Assembly (NCBI GenBank): GCA_021776195.1
Contig: JAJFGK010000043.1
Span: 1-53,673, forward strand
Direction of reading: 5' to 3'
DNA: 53,673 bases
From: Kiloniellaceae bacterium
GTDB taxonomy: Bacteria; Pseudomonadota; Alphaproteobacteria; Kiloniellales; Kiloniellaceae
Shown: piece after piece, positions 33,324 to 41,797 of the stretch
How the letters are laid out: every line of letters starts with the position of its first letter
Numbering within the stretch: position 1 is the stretch's first letter
The notes under the pieces: generated by a model
Databases searched by the model: none
Told to the model about the DNA's origin: nothing
The model's input: the letters and a program-made list of their open reading frames with translations, nothing else
Made by a program: the position numbers and the translations under genes

Positions 33324-34139
33324 TTAACCGGCGACCAGCGGCGCCAGGGTCTCCGCGCAGGTCAGGCTGTAGGTCGGGTCGAAGCCGTCTTCGATATCCC
33401 AACTGGCCGACAGCCCCGCGTGGGCGAAGGCAAAGCGCAAAACCCGCCGGGTGTCGAGGCCTAAATGCCGCGCATAGAAATCCCCAAGCCGTTCCATGCG
33501 CGCTTGACTGTGGACCAGGTCGCCATGGGGCGAGGGATTGCACAGTAGATTGGCGACATCGTAAGCCCGCTCGCCGAGCAGCGCTTTCGGATCGATGGCC
33601 AGCCATCCGCGCGCGCCGCCATCCAGGACATTGCGGTGATGCAGGTCGCCATGCAACGGAACGCAGTCAAGCGGATCGGCCAACAGGTCGCGGGCCACGG
33701 CGGCGCATCGGGGCAGAAGGGCGTGCCTGTCCCGGCAATGAAAGAGCGCCGAGAACTGCTCGGCCAAGGGGGTCAGGGACCCTGGCGCCGGACGACCGGC
33801 ATCGCGGTGCAACACCGCCAGCGCATCGGCCAGCACCGCGGCGGCCTCGTCATCCTGGCCCGAGGTCGCCATGGCCAGGAGCGAGCGCGGGCCGCTGGCG
33901 CGCTCCACCAGATGCGCATCGGCATCGGCTGCGAACAGGCGCACCGCGCCCCGGCCGTCGTAGTGGCGCAGCAGGTCCGACGCGTTGTGTTCGTCGCTGG
34001 TCGGCTTGAGGAGCTTGAGCATCGCCGCGCCCTGGCCGCACTGCACCGGCTGGATCCAGCTCGACGGCGTCTCGAAGCCGGCGCCATCGCGGCTGAGCGA
34101 CCAGCGGTTCAGGTAGTGGTCGATGGCGGCGTCGTTCAC
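33324..34139 (-). CDS. Aminoglycoside/hydroxyurea phosphotransferase family protein (APH(6)-like)
   Basis: Kinase-fold protein of 271 residues. The catalytic loop H163-G-D165-L-H-H-R-N170 and the metal-binding D183-P-K185 are intact. The domain arrangement (VERASGPRSLLAMA, LPRCAAVARDLL, GERAYDVANLLCNP) is that of the streptomycin-6-kinase and hydroxyurea-phosphotransferase group. Chromosomal members often phosphorylate unknown metabolites, so resistance should not be assumed. The GTG start at 34139 has AGGGAGGAG a few bases upstream; the open frame beyond it is not protein-like. It is divergent from the serine hydrolase across 239 bp. Confidence 0.87.
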   Translation of the reverse strand: MNDAAIDHYLNRWSLSRDGAGFETPSSWIQPVQCGQGAAMLKLLKPTSDEHNASDLLRHYDGRGAVRLFAADADAHLVERASGPRSLLAMATSGQDDEAAAVLADALAVLHRDAGRPAPGSLTPLAEQFSALFHCRDRHALLPRCAAVARDLLADPLDCVPLHGDLHHRNVLDGGARGWLAIDPKALLGERAYDVANLLCNPSPHGDLVHSQARMERLGDFYARHLGLDTRRVLRFAFAHAGLSASWDIEDGFDPTYSLTCAETLAPLVAG

Positions 34140-34378
34140 AACGGCTCCTCCCTGGCGCGACCTCACGGTACCGACGGGCTTGTGCGCGCGGGCAGGTAAA
34201 AGAATCACCGGTGCGCCGACTTTACAAGACAGTCCGACCCTGTGCAGTCCGCGCCCTGTGCGCCGCCGTTTCGGGGCCGGCGCCTCGAATCTCTTCTCCC
34301 GCTTGACAAGTCCTTCGCGACCCGGACCCTGACATCCTTCGATAGTGACCATGCCTAGCCGACAGGAGGACCCACCGC

Positions 34379-35491
34379 GTGGCCTACACTCCCGATCACG
34401 ATGCCCCCTGGGAACGCGTCGCGCCGGCCGCGGCCGGGTTCGAGGCGGGGCGCCTGGCCGAGGCGGTCCAGTTCGCCGAGACCCACGAGACGCCCTGGCC
34501 GCGCGACCTCGACGCGGCCGGTGTCCTGCCGGGCCTGACCGCCGACGAAAAGCCGCCCTGGAACGAGGTGCTGGGGCCCCTGGCACCGCGCGGCGGGCCC
34601 AACGGTCTGATTCTCCAGGGTGGGCGCATCGCCGCGGCCTGGGGCGATGTCGGGCGCGCCGACATGACCTTTTCCATCGCCAAGTCATACCTTGCCCTGC
34701 TCGCCGGCCTGGCCCTGGGCGACGGGCTGATCGGCGATCTCGACGACACCCTGGCCGACAGCATCGATGGCGAGCTCTTCGCCGCGGCGCAGAACCGTAC
34801 CATCACCTGGCGCCACCTGCTGACCCAGACCAGCGAGTGGGAGGGGACGCTGTGGGACAAGCCCGACCTGATCGACCGCAACCGGCAGGTCGGCGCGGGC
34901 AGCGACAACGCCCGCAAGGGCGAGCACCGCGAGCTGCAAGCACCGGGCACTTTCTGGGAGTACAACGACGTGCGGGTCAACCTGCTGTCCCTGGCGTTGC
35001 TGCGGGTCTTTCGCCAGCCCCTGCCCGCCCTGCTGAAGGCGCGGATCATGGACCCGGTTGGCGCCTCCAGCGGCTGGACCTGGCACGGCTACCGCAACTC
35101 TGCCGTCAAGATCGACGGCGAGACCATGGTCTCGGTGCCCGGCGGTTCGCACTGGGGCGGCGGCCTGCAGATCTCGAGCCTCGATCATGCCCGCTTCGGC
35201 CTGCTGGTGGCGCGCGACGGCCAGTGGGGCGAAAAGCGGCTCTTGCCGGAGGGCTGGTGCGCGGCGCTGCGCGAGCCCTGTCCGCTCAAGCCCGGCTACG
35301 GCCTGCTCTGGTGGCTGAACGGCAACCGGGAGGAATGGCCCTCGGGGCCGGAGACCGCCTACGCCGCGGTCGGCGCCGGCGCCAACATCGTCTGGATCGC
35401 ACCCGACCCGGACCTGGTCCTGGTCGCCCGCTGGATCGACCCGGCCGCGGTCGACGGCCTGATCGGGCGGGTCATGGCGGCACGGCTTTAG
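34379..35491 (+). CDS. Serine hydrolase, beta-lactamase/penicillin-binding fold (class C-like)
   Basis: Protein of 370 residues without an evident signal peptide. The nucleophile motif S99-I-A-K102 and the second motif Y195-N-D are present, along with a C-terminal WLNGNREEWP region and VGAGANIVWIAPDPDLV near the third strand. Cytoplasmic members are esterases, amidases or D-amino-acid peptidases rather than antibiotic-degrading enzymes. The GTG start has AGGAGGA 8 bases upstream. It is followed after 108 bp by the arginase-fold gene in the same direction. Confidence 0.88.
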   Translation: MAYTPDHDAPWERVAPAAAGFEAGRLAEAVQFAETHETPWPRDLDAAGVLPGLTADEKPPWNEVLGPLAPRGGPNGLILQGGRIAAAWGDVGRADMTFSIAKSYLALLAGLALGDGLIGDLDDTLADSIDGELFAAAQNRTITWRHLLTQTSEWEGTLWDKPDLIDRNRQVGAGSDNARKGEHRELQAPGTFWEYNDVRVNLLSLALLRVFRQPLPALLKARIMDPVGASSGWTWHGYRNSAVKIDGETMVSVPGGSHWGGGLQISSLDHARFGLLVARDGQWGEKRLLPEGWCAALREPCPLKPGYGLLWWLNGNREEWPSGPETAYAAVGAGANIVWIAPDPDLVLVARWIDPAAVDGLIGRVMAARL

Positions 35492-35599
35492 CTATCGCCA
35501 CCTGCGCCGCGGAAACCGCCCTCTGGAAAACCGTGACGAAGCGGCTTGCGGCGTCCTAGACTTCGCCGCAATCGGCAATCGGAACGCGGAGGGAGATCC

Positions 35600-36667
35600 A
35601 TGAGCGCGACACAATATCCGGACTGGGAAGAGTTCATGCGGTCGAGCTTTGCCGCCGGCAAGGACTTCCCGATGATCGCCCCCGAGACGCCCAGCTTCAT
35701 GTGCCTGCCGCACGTCACCACGGCAGCCGAGCTCGAGGGCTGCGACGCGGTGATCATCGGCGCGCCCTACGTGGCCACCACCAGCGACAAGTACGCCGGG
35801 GTCAGCAAGCACGAGTGGGTCGCCGGTCCCCAGCGGGTGCGCCAGCAATCGGCGCGCTACCGCTCGGGCTATATCCAGGACTTCGACCTCGACGTTTTCG
35901 AGCACCTGAAGATCGTCGACTATGGCGACGCCCAATTCGCGCCGGAGCTGAACGAAGACCAGTCGCCGGAGATGATCCTCGCCGCCCAGGCCGTGGTCGA
36001 GGGGCTCTGCAACGATGCCATCGAGGCTGGTGCCGTGCCCATCGTGATCGGCCAGAACTCGCCCATGGGGTCCTTTGCCATCGCCAAGTCCGTGTCCGAG
36101 CAAACCGCCGGCGCGGTCGGCTGCATCAGCCTCGACACCCACTGGGACGCCGCCCATCTGGACAAGATGACCGGCGACCCGCGGATCGCCGGCAGCGCCA
36201 GCTGGAAGCACAAGATGTACGAGTTCCTCGACAACATGCACCCGCGCCACCTGGTCGAGATCGGCGAGCGCGGCATGCTGGAATACAAGGAGATCGTGCG
36301 GCGCTACCTGAACGACGGCGCCCGCTTCATTCCGGCCTGGGAGGTGCGCTCGGGCCTCGGCATCGAGGGGGTGGTGAAGGAACTGGACCAGGCCTACGAC
36401 GGCACCGAGGGGGTCTACGTTCATTTCGACATGGACGTGCTGGGCGGCGCCGGGGCGGCCTCGGGCGACATCCTGGGCGAGCTGGCCGAGCCGATCGGCC
36501 TGACCGACTACGAGGTCATCCGCATCGCCCACGAGATCGGCCGGCGCGGCCTTTCGGGCATGTCCTTCATCTGCATCCCGCCGGGCTCGGCGGTGGCCTA
36601 CCGCACCATCGTCTATGTCATCATGTACCTGCTGGCCGGCCTGGCCCTGCGCAAGATCGGCCGGTGA
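35600..36667 (+). CDS. Arginase/agmatinase-fold protein lacking one metal-binding His
   Basis: Ureohydrolase-fold protein of 355 residues. Canonical ligands D179, H181 and D183 (SLDTHWD) and D277, D279 (FDMDVL) are present. The GGDHS motif that supplies the first Mn-A ligand is instead GQNSP (151-155), with Ser154 in the His position, and the DP after DMDVL is replaced by GG. It may be a mono-metal or altered hydrolase acting on a guanidino or amide compound, or a non-catalytic homologue. The start at 35600 has GGAGGGAG upstream. Its stop overlaps the next gene by GTGA, so an SnoaL-like partner is translated with it. Confidence 0.85.
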   Translation: MSATQYPDWEEFMRSSFAAGKDFPMIAPETPSFMCLPHVTTAAELEGCDAVIIGAPYVATTSDKYAGVSKHEWVAGPQRVRQQSARYRSGYIQDFDLDVFEHLKIVDYGDAQFAPELNEDQSPEMILAAQAVVEGLCNDAIEAGAVPIVIGQNSPMGSFAIAKSVSEQTAGAVGCISLDTHWDAAHLDKMTGDPRIAGSASWKHKMYEFLDNMHPRHLVEIGERGMLEYKEIVRRYLNDGARFIPAWEVRSGLGIEGVVKELDQAYDGTEGVYVHFDMDVLGGAGAASGDILGELAEPIGLTDYEVIRIAHEIGRRGLSGMSFICIPPGSAVAYRTIVYVIMYLLAGLALRKIGR

Positions 36668-37041
36668 AGGTGGTGGCGACGAGCGGCAAGGCCGGGCGCA
36701 TCGAGCGGCGCGAGCGCTACATCGCCGGCTGGTACGAGATGGATCTGGAAAAGCTGCTCTCGGCGACCGCGCCGACCTTCGTCTTCGAGGACCCGGCGGA
36801 GCCCGCCCCGGTCACCCGGGCGATGCTGGCGGACTACATGGCGCGCTGGCAGGCGCGCGCCGGCGGCCACAACGACTGGATCCTCAGCCACGAGGTCCGC
36901 GAGGACAGGGACGGCATCCTGACCGACTGGGAGTGGTGGGAGCTGGTCGGCAGCGGGCTCAGCGGCGCCGCCCTGGTGACGACCGGCGACCAGGGCGTCA
37001 CCCTGGAGCGCATCACCTACTTCACGCAGCCGCCGGGGTGA
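36664..37041 (+). CDS. SnoaL/NTF2-like small protein coupled to the arginase-fold gene
   Basis: Protein of 125 residues starting with GTG 36664 inside the stop of the preceding gene (GTGA overlap). The pattern RYIAGWYEMDLEKLLSATAPTFVFEDP followed by WILSHEVRED, ILTDWEWWELVG and VTLERITYF is that of small cone-shaped NTF2-like folds. Such proteins bind or transform small hydrophobic ligands, or act as accessory subunits. Translational coupling suggests a shared function with the arginase-fold protein. Family assignment rests on pattern only. Confidence 0.72.
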   Translation: MKVVATSGKAGRIERRERYIAGWYEMDLEKLLSATAPTFVFEDPAEPAPVTRAMLADYMARWQARAGGHNDWILSHEVREDRDGILTDWEWWELVGSGLSGAALVTTGDQGVTLERITYFTQPPG

Positions 37042-37049
37042 CCCGCGCC

Positions 37050-37074
37050 AAAAAAAGGGGACTGTCCCCTTTTT
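37050..37074. terminator. Bidirectional terminator between convergent operons
   Basis: AAAAAGGGGAC (37052-37062) and GTCCCCTTTTT (37064-37074) form a perfect palindrome about T37063. Each strand presents a GGGG/CCCC stem followed by a U-run, so it can end transcription from the SnoaL-like gene on one side and the SDR on the other. It starts 9 bp after the SnoaL-like stop codon. Confidence 0.8.
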
Positions 37075-37112
37075 AGTTTAGCAATGAAAACAACGGTTGA
37101 CCGGCGCCAGAC

Positions 37113-37871
37113 TCAGATGCAGCGGCCGCCGTCGACCTCCAGGCAGACGCCGGTCAAAAAGGCCGCCTCCGCGCTGGCCAGGTAGAGCGCCGCCTGGGCG
37201 ATGTCCTGGGGGGTCGAGAAGCGGCCGATCGGGATGGTCGCCTCGAAGGCGGCGCGGTTCTCCGGCGTGTCGGCCTTGCCCATGAAGGTCTCGGTCAGGC
37301 CGGTCTCGCCGATCACCGGGCAGAGCGCGTTGACCCGGATATTCTCCGGCGCCAGCTCGACGGCGAGCGACTTGGTCAGGATGTTCACCGCGCCCTTGGA
37401 GGCGTTGTAGACCGCCAGGCCCGGGCGCGGCCGCAGCGCCGCGGTCGAGGAGGTGTTGACGATGACCCCGCCGCCGCGCGCCCTGAGCGCCGGCAGGGCC
37501 TCTTGGGTGCCGATGTAGAGCGCCTTCACGTTGATCGCGAAGATGCGGTCGAACTCGTCGTCCTCGACCTCGCCGAAGGGCTTGTTGCGGTGGGCGATGC
37601 CGGCGTTCTGCACCAGGATGTCGAGCCCGCCGAAGGTCTCCACCGCGGCGGCGATCATGGCCCGGGTCTCGGCCCGGTCGGCGACGTCGGCCGAGACCGC
37701 CCGGGCCCGGCCGCCGGCCTCGGCGATTTCCCGGGCCACGACCTCGGCCTTCTGGCCGGCGACGTCGGCCAGCACCACGGCGGCGCCCTCGGCGGCATAG
37801 AGCTTGGCGATGCCCTCGCCAAAGCCCGAGGCCGCGCCGGTCACCACCGCCACCTTGTCAGCCAGTCTCAT
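37113..37871 (-). CDS. SDR family oxidoreductase (FabG-like)
   Basis: Short-chain dehydrogenase of 252 residues with V-T-G-A-A-S-G-F-G-E-G near residue 10, NAGI near residue 90, the catalytic Ser in NTSSTAA and Y-N-A-S-K. The C-terminus FLTGVCLEVDGGRCI is the typical end of glucose-dehydrogenase or 3-oxoacyl-reductase-like members. GAGGAGA precedes the ATG at 37871, where the family N-terminus begins. It lies 188 bp downstream of the M20 pair on the same strand and may or may not share their transcript. Confidence 0.92.
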   Translation of the reverse strand: MRLADKVAVVTGAASGFGEGIAKLYAAEGAAVVLADVAGQKAEVVAREIAEAGGRARAVSADVADRAETRAMIAAAVETFGGLDILVQNAGIAHRNKPFGEVEDDEFDRIFAINVKALYIGTQEALPALRARGGGVIVNTSSTAALRPRPGLAVYNASKGAVNILTKSLAVELAPENIRVNALCPVIGETGLTETFMGKADTPENRAAFEATIPIGRFSTPQDIAQAALYLASAEAAFLTGVCLEVDGGRCI

Positions 37872-37998
37872 GGTCCGTTTCTCCTCGGTTCTCGTGGTTC
37901 GGCTCGACCGCATGAGTTCGTCCCTGGGCGGGCGAAGGACCGGCGCGGCAGGATCGGCCAAGTCCGCGTCTGGGGTCGAGCACCCCCCTCACCTCGAT

Positions 37999-38024
37999 CC
38001 TCTCCCCCAAAGGAGGCGGAGAGG
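37999..38024. repeat. Intergenic palindrome CCTCTCC/GGAGAGG
   Basis: CCTCTCC (37999-38005) and GGAGAGG (38018-38024) are perfect complements. They sit within the 188-bp gap between the M20 peptidase and the SDR. The surrounding CCCCTCAC and CCCACCCTCACGCC pattern resembles common extragenic palindromes of GC-rich proteobacteria. Confidence 0.6.
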
Positions 38025-38059
38025 AAGAGCGGAAAAATGTGGCGTGTCCGGCCCCACCC

Positions 38060-39322
38060 TCACGCCTCGGGGCTGCGCATCAGGTAGTCGTAGGCCGACA
38101 GCAGGTGCATGCGCAGGACGTGGAAGAAATCCTCCAGGTCGACGTGCTCCTCGCCGGTGCCCATGCCGTGGGGGAAGGGGCCGTAGACATAGGCCGGAAC
38201 GTTGTGATAGCGCCACAGCCGGGCGTCGGTGCCGCCCAGGCTGACCACCGGGGTCGGCTTGTAGCCGCGCTCGGCCTCGACGTTGTCGCGCAGGATCTCC
38301 ATCATCTCGCCGTAGGGGTCGCAGTAGGACGGCGGCTGGTAGTTGATCTCCTCCAGCGTCGCCTCGGGATAGCCCGCCAGGATCTTTTCGATCTCCGGCA
38401 TCAGGTCCTCGCGGGCCACCCCGACCGGCAGGCGCAGGTCGGCCTCGAAACTGCACTCGAAGGGCACCATATTGACCTTCAGCCCGCCCTGTATGACGCC
38501 GATGTTGAGGGTCACCTTGGGCACGATCCCGGCGGCACCCTCGCCCATGGCGACATCGAGCGCCTGGGCCGACTCGCCGTGGGCGCGCATCAGGTTGTCG
38601 GGCAGGGTGACCGGAAAATCCTCGATCCGGGCCAGATCGTCGATCAGGTGGGCCGCGATGCGGCTGGCGCTTCCGCTGGCGTGGGTGTAGGCGCCGTGAG
38701 CGCCCTTGGTGCGCACCGTGAACTTCAGCCACAGCGGCCCCTTCTCGCCGTAACGGATGGTGTAGGGGCTCGAGGGTTCGCCGTTCAGCAGGCAGTCGCC
38801 GTGGACCTCCGGGTGATGCTCCATCAGGTAGCGCGCGCCCCAGGGGCCGAAGGTCTCCTCGTCGGAGACCGCGGTCAGGGTCAGGCGGCCCTTCAGCCGG
38901 TCCTTGATGCGGTGGAGGAATGCGTAGGTCCAGATCGAGCTGGTGGTGCCCGGCTTCATGTCGCAGGCGCCGCGGCCGTAGAGCTTGCCGTCGTCGATCT
39001 CGCCGCCCCAGGGATCGTGGCGCCAGCCCTCCGCGGCCGGATCGGAGTGGACCGGAAAGCAGTCGATGTGACCGTTCATAACCAGATGGCGGCCCGGCGC
39101 ACCGCCCTCGAAGCTGCCGACCACGTTGGCCATGGTGGGCTGCGGGTCGATGATCCGGTAGGGGCAGCCCTGGGCGTCGAGGAAGCGCTTGATGTGGGCC
39201 ACGGCCTGGGTCGTGTCGCCCGGCGGGTTGGGGCTCTTGGCGCGCACGAAGTCCTGCAGGAAGGTGATGATCTGATCCTTTTCGGCCTCGACCCAGCCCA
39301 GCAGATCGTCGCGGTCGCTCAT
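38060..39322 (-). CDS. M20 family metallopeptidase (ArgE/DapE/ACY1-like)
   Basis: Zinc amidohydrolase of 420 residues. Metal and catalytic residues are visible: His-x-Asp in NGHIDCFPV, Asp in GRGACDMKPG, Glu-Glu in SDEETFGPWG, Glu in LLNGEPSSPY and His in FPHGMGTGEEHVDLEDF. The family cleaves N-acyl amino acids, carbamoyl compounds or dipeptides. The ATG (39322) overlaps the stop of the upstream M20 gene as ATGA, so both are translated together. The two paralogues probably handle related substrates or form a pair. Confidence 0.92.
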   Translation of the reverse strand: MSDRDDLLGWVEAEKDQIITFLQDFVRAKSPNPPGDTTQAVAHIKRFLDAQGCPYRIIDPQPTMANVVGSFEGGAPGRHLVMNGHIDCFPVHSDPAAEGWRHDPWGGEIDDGKLYGRGACDMKPGTTSSIWTYAFLHRIKDRLKGRLTLTAVSDEETFGPWGARYLMEHHPEVHGDCLLNGEPSSPYTIRYGEKGPLWLKFTVRTKGAHGAYTHASGSASRIAAHLIDDLARIEDFPVTLPDNLMRAHGESAQALDVAMGEGAAGIVPKVTLNIGVIQGGLKVNMVPFECSFEADLRLPVGVAREDLMPEIEKILAGYPEATLEEINYQPPSYCDPYGEMMEILRDNVEAERGYKPTPVVSLGGTDARLWRYHNVPAYVYGPFPHGMGTGEEHVDLEDFFHVLRMHLLSAYDYLMRSPEA

Positions 39323-40731
39323 CGCTTTGCTCCTTCTTCCATGAGGATGGCCGCATCCGCGCCCAGGTCCCAGAACAGCCCGACCATGATCGTCAGGCCC
39401 TCGCGCACCACCGGGGCCAGCAGGTGTTCGTTGGGCGCGTGCTGCGAACAGCCGGGGTAGGAATGGGGCACCCAGATGGTCGGCAGGCCCAGGGTGCGGG
39501 CGAAGACCTCGTTGGGCAGCGAACCGCCGAGGTTGGGCAGAACGGTGGTGGCCTGGCCGGTGGTGCGGGCCAGGGACGCGGCGGCCCACTGGACCAGGGG
39601 ATGGTCCGGCAGCAGGCGGGTGGCGCGCATCGGGGTCTGGTCCGACTGGCGGATCTCCACGGCGGCAAAGCCGGCCTGATCCAGGTGCCGCCGCAAGGCC
39701 GGCAACAGATCCTCGTGGTCGAGGTCGGCGGTGGTCCGCAGCCCGCAGTGCGCCCGGGCGAAAGGCGGAATGGCGTTGGCCGGCCGTTCGGGATCGCCGG
39801 TGATGCAGGCCAGCACCTCGAAGGAGGGCCAGGCATAGACCTTCTCGGCCAGGGACAGGCCGGGCTCGCCCCAGTCCGGATCGATCCGCGGTTCGCCGCT
39901 GGGGTCGTCCCGAGGCTCGACCGTGGCCAGGGCGTCGCGGATCGAGGCCGGCACGCCCTCCGGCCGCCAGCCCTCGACCAGGATGCGGCCTCTGGCATCG
40001 ACCATGGCGGCCAGGGCATTGGCCAGGACCGTGCCGGGGCTGGCCAGCAGGCCGCCCCAGTTGCCCGAGTGATGCCCGCCCTGGCGCAGATCCACCACAA
40101 GGTCGAAGTTCAGCGCCCCGCGGGAGCCGAGAAAGAGGGTCGGCCGCTCGGCGGTCAGGCGCGGCCCGTCCGAGGCGATCAAAAGGTCGGCGGCCAGAAG
40201 GTCCCGCTCGGCCTCGGCCACCTCGGCCAGTCCCGGCGAGCCGATTTCCTCGCCGGTCTCATAGAGCGCCTTGACCGAGAAACCCAGATGACCGCGTACC
40301 GCCAGCACGGTCTGGAGCGCCGCCAGGTTGATCGAGTGCTGGCCCTTGTTGTCGGCCGTGCCGCGGCCATAGAGCCGGTCGCCCTCGGGCGTCAGCTTCC
40401 AGGGCGAGAGCCCCTCGCGCCAAGCCGCGTCCATGCCCGGCACCACGTCGCCATGGCCGTAAGTCAGAACCGTCAGCGGCGCGTCGGGCTCGATCCGCTC
40501 GGCGTAGAGAAAAGGGGCCTTGGGCGCCACCGGATTCTCGATGACCCGGCAGGAAAAACCCATGGCGACGAGGTCGGGCTGGAGGCTCTCCAGCAGATAA
40601 CCGCGCAGGCGCGGCCCGGCATCGGGCTCGGGGCTGGCGCTCTCGTGGGAGATACGACCGGCCAGGGTCGCCAGAAAGGCGCCCCCGTCGAACAATCGGC
40701 CGACTTCGGCTATGGCGGTCTCGCGGGTCAT
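39319..40731 (-). CDS. M20 family metallopeptidase (dipeptidase-like)
   Basis: Protein of 470 residues, first gene of the coupled M20 pair. Visible metal-site blocks are LTYGHGDVVPG, GRGTADNKGQHS, YETGEEIGSPG, SDGPRL and, near the end, PHSYPGCSQHAPNEH. A dimerisation insert (about residues 190-350) matches the larger CNDP/Dug1-like dipeptidases. AGGA precedes the ATG at 40731. It is divergent from the PhyH dioxygenase across 128 bp. No regulator gene is adjacent, so control is unknown. Confidence 0.91.
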   Translation of the reverse strand: MTRETAIAEVGRLFDGGAFLATLAGRISHESASPEPDAGPRLRGYLLESLQPDLVAMGFSCRVIENPVAPKAPFLYAERIEPDAPLTVLTYGHGDVVPGMDAAWREGLSPWKLTPEGDRLYGRGTADNKGQHSINLAALQTVLAVRGHLGFSVKALYETGEEIGSPGLAEVAEAERDLLAADLLIASDGPRLTAERPTLFLGSRGALNFDLVVDLRQGGHHSGNWGGLLASPGTVLANALAAMVDARGRILVEGWRPEGVPASIRDALATVEPRDDPSGEPRIDPDWGEPGLSLAEKVYAWPSFEVLACITGDPERPANAIPPFARAHCGLRTTADLDHEDLLPALRRHLDQAGFAAVEIRQSDQTPMRATRLLPDHPLVQWAAASLARTTGQATTVLPNLGGSLPNEVFARTLGLPTIWVPHSYPGCSQHAPNEHLLAPVVREGLTIMVGLFWDLGADAAILMEEGAKR

Positions 40732-40859
40732 GGCGCCATCCTGCCCGAAAGCGCGGGGCGATCAAGGGGCGGCGGAAAAAGCCGAGGCAGGGCCCCTTGA
40801 CGCGAGGACCCGGTCTGCCGAGACTCCGGCATCCGATCGACGAATGCGAGGCCGCCATC

Positions 40860-41723
40860 ATGCTGACCCAGACCCAGATCGAAGACTTCCGGCGCGACGG
40901 CTATCTGATTGCCGAGAAGGCTGTCACGGCAGATGAACTGGCCGCACTGCGTGCCGATATCGCCGGCTGGGTCGAGGAGAGCCGGGGCCACGACGCACCC
41001 TTCGGCGAGCCGACCATCGACGGGCGGCCGCGCCACGACCTGGGGCCGGACCACAGCGCCGAACACCCGGCGCTGCGCCGGATCAACAACCCCTCCGATG
41101 TCTCCGCGGCCTTCGCCGCGGTGATGGAGAATGCCGGCATGGTCGACATGGTGGCGGACCTGGTCGGACCCGACGTGAAGTTCCACCACTGCAAGGTCAA
41201 CCTGAAGCTTCCGGGCACCAACACCGAGGTGCTGTACCATCAGGACTTCGCCTACACCCCGCACAGCAACGACGATATCGTCACCGCGCTCTTGATGCTG
41301 GACGACATGACCGAAGAGAACGGCTGTCTCATGGTGGTACCGGGCTCGCACAAGGGGCCGGTCCACAGCCTCTTTCAGGAGGGGCGTTTCACCGGTTTCA
41401 TCGAGGCGGCCACGGTGGCCGAGCTGAAGCGCGACGAGGTGGCGATCACCGGCAAGGCCGGCAGCGTGTGTCTGATGCACACCCGCCTGGCGCATGGCTC
41501 GGCGGCCAATCTCTCCGGCACGCCGCGCGGTCTTTACATCTGCGTCTACACCGCGGCCGACGCCGTTCCCCTGGCGGTGAACCCCATGCCCAATCCCAAC
41601 GAGGGCAAGGTCGTGCGCGGCCAGCCCGCGCGCAGTGCGCGCCTCATGGAAGGCCTGGTCGAGCTGCCCCAGCAGCCCAAGCGGGCCTCCTTCTTCGCCG
41701 TCCAGGAAGAGGCTGCGGGGTGA
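40860..41723 (+). CDS. Phytanoyl-CoA dioxygenase (PhyH) family protein
   Basis: Fe(II)/2-oxoglutarate-dependent oxygenase of 287 residues. The metal triad is His127-Gln-Asp129 (LYHQDFAY) with distal His212 (LAHGSAAN), and Arg223 is placed to bind 2-oxoglutarate. PGSHKGPVHSLF is typical of the family. It hydroxylates an unactivated carbon of an acid, amino acid or natural-product intermediate. The start ATG at 40860 begins the family N-terminus (MLTQTQIEDFRRDGYLIAEK); I see no strong Shine-Dalgarno. Two PaaK-like adenylating enzymes follow on the same strand after 74 bp, so its substrate may be their acid. Confidence 0.91.
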   Translation: MLTQTQIEDFRRDGYLIAEKAVTADELAALRADIAGWVEESRGHDAPFGEPTIDGRPRHDLGPDHSAEHPALRRINNPSDVSAAFAAVMENAGMVDMVADLVGPDVKFHHCKVNLKLPGTNTEVLYHQDFAYTPHSNDDIVTALLMLDDMTEENGCLMVVPGSHKGPVHSLFQEGRFTGFIEAATVAELKRDEVAITGKAGSVCLMHTRLAHGSAANLSGTPRGLYICVYTAADAVPLAVNPMPNPNEGKVVRGQPARSARLMEGLVELPQQPKRASFFAVQEEAAG

Positions 41724-41797
41724 ACCCTGCCGGGATGACGATGGCCCGAACGCCGGCGAGGTCTCCGTGCAAGGAACCGCGGCGGAAAGGCTAACGC

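Noticed and set aside
33324..34139. Aminoglycoside resistance gene
   Set aside because: The kinase motifs are real, but chromosomal APH(6)/hydroxyurea-type proteins commonly have unknown substrates and nothing around it suggests a resistance cassette.
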